A DNA stretch of 64,000 nucleotides from VXPQ01 sp965116435 (GTDB lineage: Bacteria; Bacteroidota; Rhodothermia; Rhodothermales; VXPQ01), in the NCBI GenBank assembly GCA_965116435.1, contig OZ220686.1:1240001-1304000 (forward strand). The letters run 5' to 3'. The notes under the pieces were generated by a model. It was not told the origin of the DNA. It worked only from the letters and a program-made list of their open reading frames with translations, and did no database searches. The position numbers were made by a program, and so were the translations under genes. Numbering within the stretch: the first letter of the stretch is position 1; each line of letters starts with the position of its first letter. Below are positions 61,099 to 64,000 of the stretch, one piece after another.

Positions 61099-62241
61099 AT
61101 GGCGACACGCTCCGTAACCGTTCGCGCCGTCCGCTCCCGAAGCGACCTCAGGGCATTCATTGACTTCCCGTATCGCCTGTACCGGAAGTATCCTGCCTGG
61201 GCGCCGCCGCTCCGGCAGGATACCCGGCATGCGCTGAACCCGAAGAAAAACGCCTTCTTCGATCACGGCGCCATCTATCCGTTTCTTGCCTTCGATGCGT
61301 CTGGCGCGGTCGCAGGACGCATCGCGGCGATCGTAAACGGCATGCATCTCAAAACATACGGGGACGGCCTGGGCTATTTCGGATTCTTCGAAACCGTCGA
61401 GGCGTACGAGGTGGCGGAGGCCCTCCTCGACGCGGCGTGCGGGCGCCTCCGGGAAGAAGGCCTGACCGGCGCGCGCGGCCCCGCGAATCCTTCCATCAAC
61501 GATACCTGCGGCCTGCTGGTGGACGGGTTCGACAAGGAGCCGGGCATTCTCATGCCGTACAACCCGCCGTATTATCTGTCTTTTCTGGAACGGTATGGTT
61601 TTCGGCGCGCGATGACCATGTGGGGGTATTATGTCCACAAGAAATACGTCCAAACCGCAAAGCTCGAACGCGGCGTCGAAATCGTAAAGCGGCGGAATCC
61701 GGGCATCGCGTTGCGGACGCTGGACATGAAACGCTTCGACGAGGAAGTGCAAACCATCCGCGACATTTATAACGACGGCTGGGTAGACAACTGGGGACAT
61801 GTCCCGATGACCGAGCGCGAATTCGCCCAGCTGGCCGCGCAAATGAAGCAGATCGTCGATCCGAACATCGTCTATTTCATAGAGGATCACGGGGTCCCCG
61901 TGGGCTTTTCCGTATCGCTGCCGAACATCAACCAGTTGCTTCGGCATGTGCGCGACGGACGCTTGTTCCCCTTCGGCCTCTTTCAGATACTGATTCGGGA
62001 GAAATTCGGCGGCGTCACGGAAATTCGCACGCCCATCCTTGGCGTCCGGAAGGAATACCAGGGACGCGGCCTGGACGCCATCGTGAACCTGGCGGCCATC
62101 CAGAATGGCCCGCAATACGGGTACGAAGCAAGCGAACTGAGCTGGGTGCTCGACGCCAATCTGCGCCAACGCAACGCACTCATCGCCATCGGCGGCGTAG
62201 TAGACAAGGAATACGCCATGCTGGAAAAGACGCTGGGGTAG
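61099..62241 (+). CDS. GNAT-like protein linked to serine palmitoyltransferase
   Basis: A 380-residue protein with a GNAT-type N-acyltransferase fold. It starts VRAVRSRSDLRAFIDFPYRLYR and contains FFDHGAIYPFLAFDASGAVAG, then GPANPSINDTCGLLVDGFD and GVRKEYQGRGLDAIVNL, the acetyl-CoA binding-like loop. Such proteins are common next to SPT genes in this lineage and may act in sphingolipid or acyl chain transfer. It is 42 bp after the SPT gene. Confidence 0.8.
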   Translation: MATRSVTVRAVRSRSDLRAFIDFPYRLYRKYPAWAPPLRQDTRHALNPKKNAFFDHGAIYPFLAFDASGAVAGRIAAIVNGMHLKTYGDGLGYFGFFETVEAYEVAEALLDAACGRLREEGLTGARGPANPSINDTCGLLVDGFDKEPGILMPYNPPYYLSFLERYGFRRAMTMWGYYVHKKYVQTAKLERGVEIVKRRNPGIALRTLDMKRFDEEVQTIRDIYNDGWVDNWGHVPMTEREFAQLAAQMKQIVDPNIVYFIEDHGVPVGFSVSLPNINQLLRHVRDGRLFPFGLFQILIREKFGGVTEIRTPILGVRKEYQGRGLDAIVNLAAIQNGPQYGYEASELSWVLDANLRQRNALIAIGGVVDKEYAMLEKTLG

Positions 62242-62602
62242 GCGGCGAGGTGACAGGAGCATCTATGCGCAGTGGAACGCGACACAGAAGGGCTCTATTC
62301 ATTTTTTGCATAGAACTGGCAACTTCTATGCATTTTTTGCATAATCGAGAGGCTTCCTGTGCGCAGAAGCGAGCGACAAGGAGGCGCTCTATGCAATTTA
62401 TGCATAGAAAAGGCGACTTCTATTCATTTTTTGCATAACGCCTCTTGTGTGGGGGCGCAAGTGGAGCGGCCAAAGCGTATGGCGAACCCGAAACGGGAGG
62501 GTGTCCTGGGGGGTGTCCTGTAAACCGTGTAAGCGCCGTTAATGGTCAGTGGGGCAAGAAACGTGGCAAAACACCGAGCAGGCGCTCCGTCCCTGGCACC
62601 CC
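62242..62602. repeat. AT-rich hairpin cluster between the GNAT and LRR genes
   Basis: Four units with the form TATGCATTTTTTGCATA (or TATTCATTTTTTGCATA, TATGCAATTTATGCATA) lie at 62296, 62327, 62390 and 62421. They are arranged as two pairs with 31-bp internal spacing. Each can form a small stem of six base pairs. The rest of the stretch to 62602 holds no gene. Confidence 0.75.
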
Positions 62603-64000
62603 TTACCGCACCAGCATCATCGCGCGCGTTTCGCGGAAGCGGCCCATCTCTACATGGTAGAAGTACGTGCCCGGCGCCAGATCGCCCGCCGAATACTCCA
62701 CGCGATAGCGGCCTGGAGACACCGTCCGGTCGTACGCCGTCTCCACCCGCCGCCCCAGCATGTCGTAGACCGTAATGCGCACATGCGTAGCTTCCGGCGC
62801 CTCGAAGGCGATCTCCGTCGCCTCGCTGAACGGGTTCGGATAGTTCGCGTGCACCGCAAACGTCAACACGTCCTCTCCCCGCTCTGCCGACGTATATATC
62901 TCCTCGGAATAGGCGCGCTCGCTGTAGAGCGTCAATTCGGGGGCCTTTGCATTCGTGATCTCGCACCAGTAGTACGTAGGCGGTTCGGACAGGGGCACAG
63001 CGAGCGTGTCCGCAGTAGCGCCCGGAATCGCCTCTTCGCCCTGCAGGCCTTCGCGGCGCCATTGATACTTGTTCGCCGTGCCGCCCACCTCCACGGAGAA
63101 CGTGACATGGGAAGCCGAGCGCATGGCGTGCACGGGGACCGCGGCTTGCGGGGCGTACGCGAAGGATTTTCCGCCGAAATGTTCCTGTTGCTCGACGTCT
63201 TCGAAAGTAAGCCGGTTCGAGCTGACGCTGACCCAATTCAGATTGGGCAGGCCTGTAATGTCCGGCAGGGACGTGAACCGGTTACTGTAAATAGAAATAG
63301 ATCCGAGATTTTTCAAGGCAAGGATGCTGTTGGGCACGGCCCCCTCCAAGGCATTGTGTCCCAGATTAAGGCGCTCCAACCGGGTAAGGCGGCCCAGCGA
63401 GGCGGGAATACTTCCGGTCAGGTTGTTATTGTTTATTAACAGTTCCTCAAGCAAGGAAAGATTGCCCAGCGTCTCCGGAATACGACTCGTCAGGTTGTTA
63501 TGGCCTATATACAGCCCTTGGAGCGCAGCAAGATTGCCCAGTTCCTTCGGGATCCGGCCGGTGAGATTATTGAAGTATAATTCGATACGTCTAAGCTGCT
63601 TGAGGCTTCCCAACCAGGCAGGGAGCGGGCCTGTCAGGCTGTTACTATTCAGAATAAGCGATTCAAGCAAAGTCAATTTGTTCAGTTCCTCCGGGAGTAG
63701 TCCACTCAAAGCATTTCTTTTTAACGAGAGGTGCCTCAGCCGAGTAAGATTTCCAAACGAGGCGGGGATAGCCCCCCTGAATCTGTTCCAGCTCAAATCA
63801 ATCTTCGTAAGCGAAATCAGCTTGCCCAAAGACTCCGGGAGAGAGCCGGATATCTTGTTGTCATCAAGGTCCAGTTCCTTGAGCGCAGCGAGCGATCCCA
63901 ACTCCTCGGGCAGAATCCCCGTGAGGTTGTTTTGGTCAAGACGCAGCTCTGTCACCCGCCCCTTTTCGTTCAAGGTCACGCCATACCAACTCCCCAAAGG
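62603..64000 (-). CDS. Leucine-rich repeat protein with T9SS sorting domain (incomplete)
   Basis: The coding region is at least 464 residues and continues past the right edge. It has about ten leucine-rich repeats of the plant-like type (LTGILPEELGSLAALKELDL, LTGPLPAWLGSLKQLRRIEL). A linker and a beta-rich region lead to a type A C-terminal sorting domain (ANYPNPFSEATEIAFEAPEA, DMLGRRVETAY, LAPGTYFYHVEMG). It should be secreted through the type IX system and attached to the surface. N-terminus lies outside the window. Its stop is at 62603. Confidence 0.88.
   Translation of the reverse strand, partial: PLGSWYGVTLNEKGRVTELRLDQNNLTGILPEELGSLAALKELDLDDNKISGSLPESLGKLISLTKIDLSWNRFRGAIPASFGNLTRLRHLSLKRNALSGLLPEELNKLTLLESLILNSNSLTGPLPAWLGSLKQLRRIELYFNNLTGRIPKELGNLAALQGLYIGHNNLTSRIPETLGNLSLLEELLINNNNLTGSIPASLGRLTRLERLNLGHNALEGAVPNSILALKNLGSISIYSNRFTSLPDITGLPNLNWVSVSSNRLTFEDVEQQEHFGGKSFAYAPQAAVPVHAMRSASHVTFSVEVGGTANKYQWRREGLQGEEAIPGATADTLAVPLSEPPTYYWCEITNAKAPELTLYSERAYSEEIYTSAERGEDVLTFAVHANYPNPFSEATEIAFEAPEATHVRITVYDMLGRRVETAYDRTVSPGRYRVEYSAGDLAPGTYFYHVEMGRFRETRAMMLVR

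Noticed and set aside
59722..62262. 846-codon minus-strand frame
   Set aside because: It is antisense to the serine palmitoyltransferase-like and GNAT-like genes, whose motifs are clear on the plus strand. Such frames are common in GC-rich DNA.

Overview
The window looks like chromosomal DNA from a GC-rich member of the Bacteroidota/Rhodothermota group, probably Rhodothermales-like. The evidence is a C-terminal type IX secretion sorting domain, TonB-dependent receptors paired with DUF4249 lipoproteins, a parA-parB-DUF5683 cluster, a serine palmitoyltransferase-like enzyme next to a GNAT-like protein, and an EF-G-like paralogue. This taxonomic call is inferred from gene content only. No rRNA or tRNA gene was recognised.

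0.3-15 kb is a defence island read entirely on the minus strand. A type I restriction-modification locus has been split and filled with other modules. In transcription order it holds hsdM fused in frame to a PIN ribonuclease domain, a small antitoxin-like gene and a broken paralogue of it, a 306-residue protein coupled to a second PIN toxin, hsdS, and a decayed VapB-like antitoxin. Next comes a tightly overlapping four-gene cassette: a DUF1828-like protein, a soluble histidine kinase with an extra Hsp90-type ATPase domain, a response regulator with an unknown C-terminal domain, and a C5 DNA methyltransferase. hsdR and an SRPBCC protein close the series. The cassette is visibly AT-richer than its surroundings. 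It is the best candidate here for an undescribed system: a phosphorelay-controlled defence module inside a type I RM locus.

15-30 kb is mostly housekeeping and transport: DUF1761 protein, NupC-type nucleoside transporter, a minus-strand operon (purU, lipoprotein, VTT membrane protein, nucleoside MFS transporter, Tat-exported NHL protein, cytochrome c/LRR membrane protein), exonuclease I, EF-G-like GTPase, tsaB and accD. 30-51 kb is carbohydrate-oriented: an IS481 element, MOSC protein, Gfo/Idh/MocA oxidoreductase, CBM9-like protein, a tandemly duplicated DUF4249/TonB-receptor unit, a sulfatase, photolyase, outer-membrane barrel, an SSS transporter with three tiny membrane proteins, and an AGE-family epimerase. 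51-64 kb holds envelope lipoproteins, nnrD/E, tonB, rpiA, parA-parB-DUF5683, the serine palmitoyltransferase pair and an incomplete LRR/T9SS protein.

A dispersed repeat family runs through the window. It has two full-length 256-bp MITE-like copies with about 21-bp terminal inverted repeats and several solo hairpin ends. The hairpins lie in one fixed orientation a short way upstream of start codons (nupC, purU, MOSC, AGE epimerase, photolyase, and the Dabb gene if the IS is removed). Other unexplained structure includes a five-copy GTATAC array before the Gfo/Idh/MocA gene and four AT-rich TATGCA/TGCATA hairpins after the GNAT gene.
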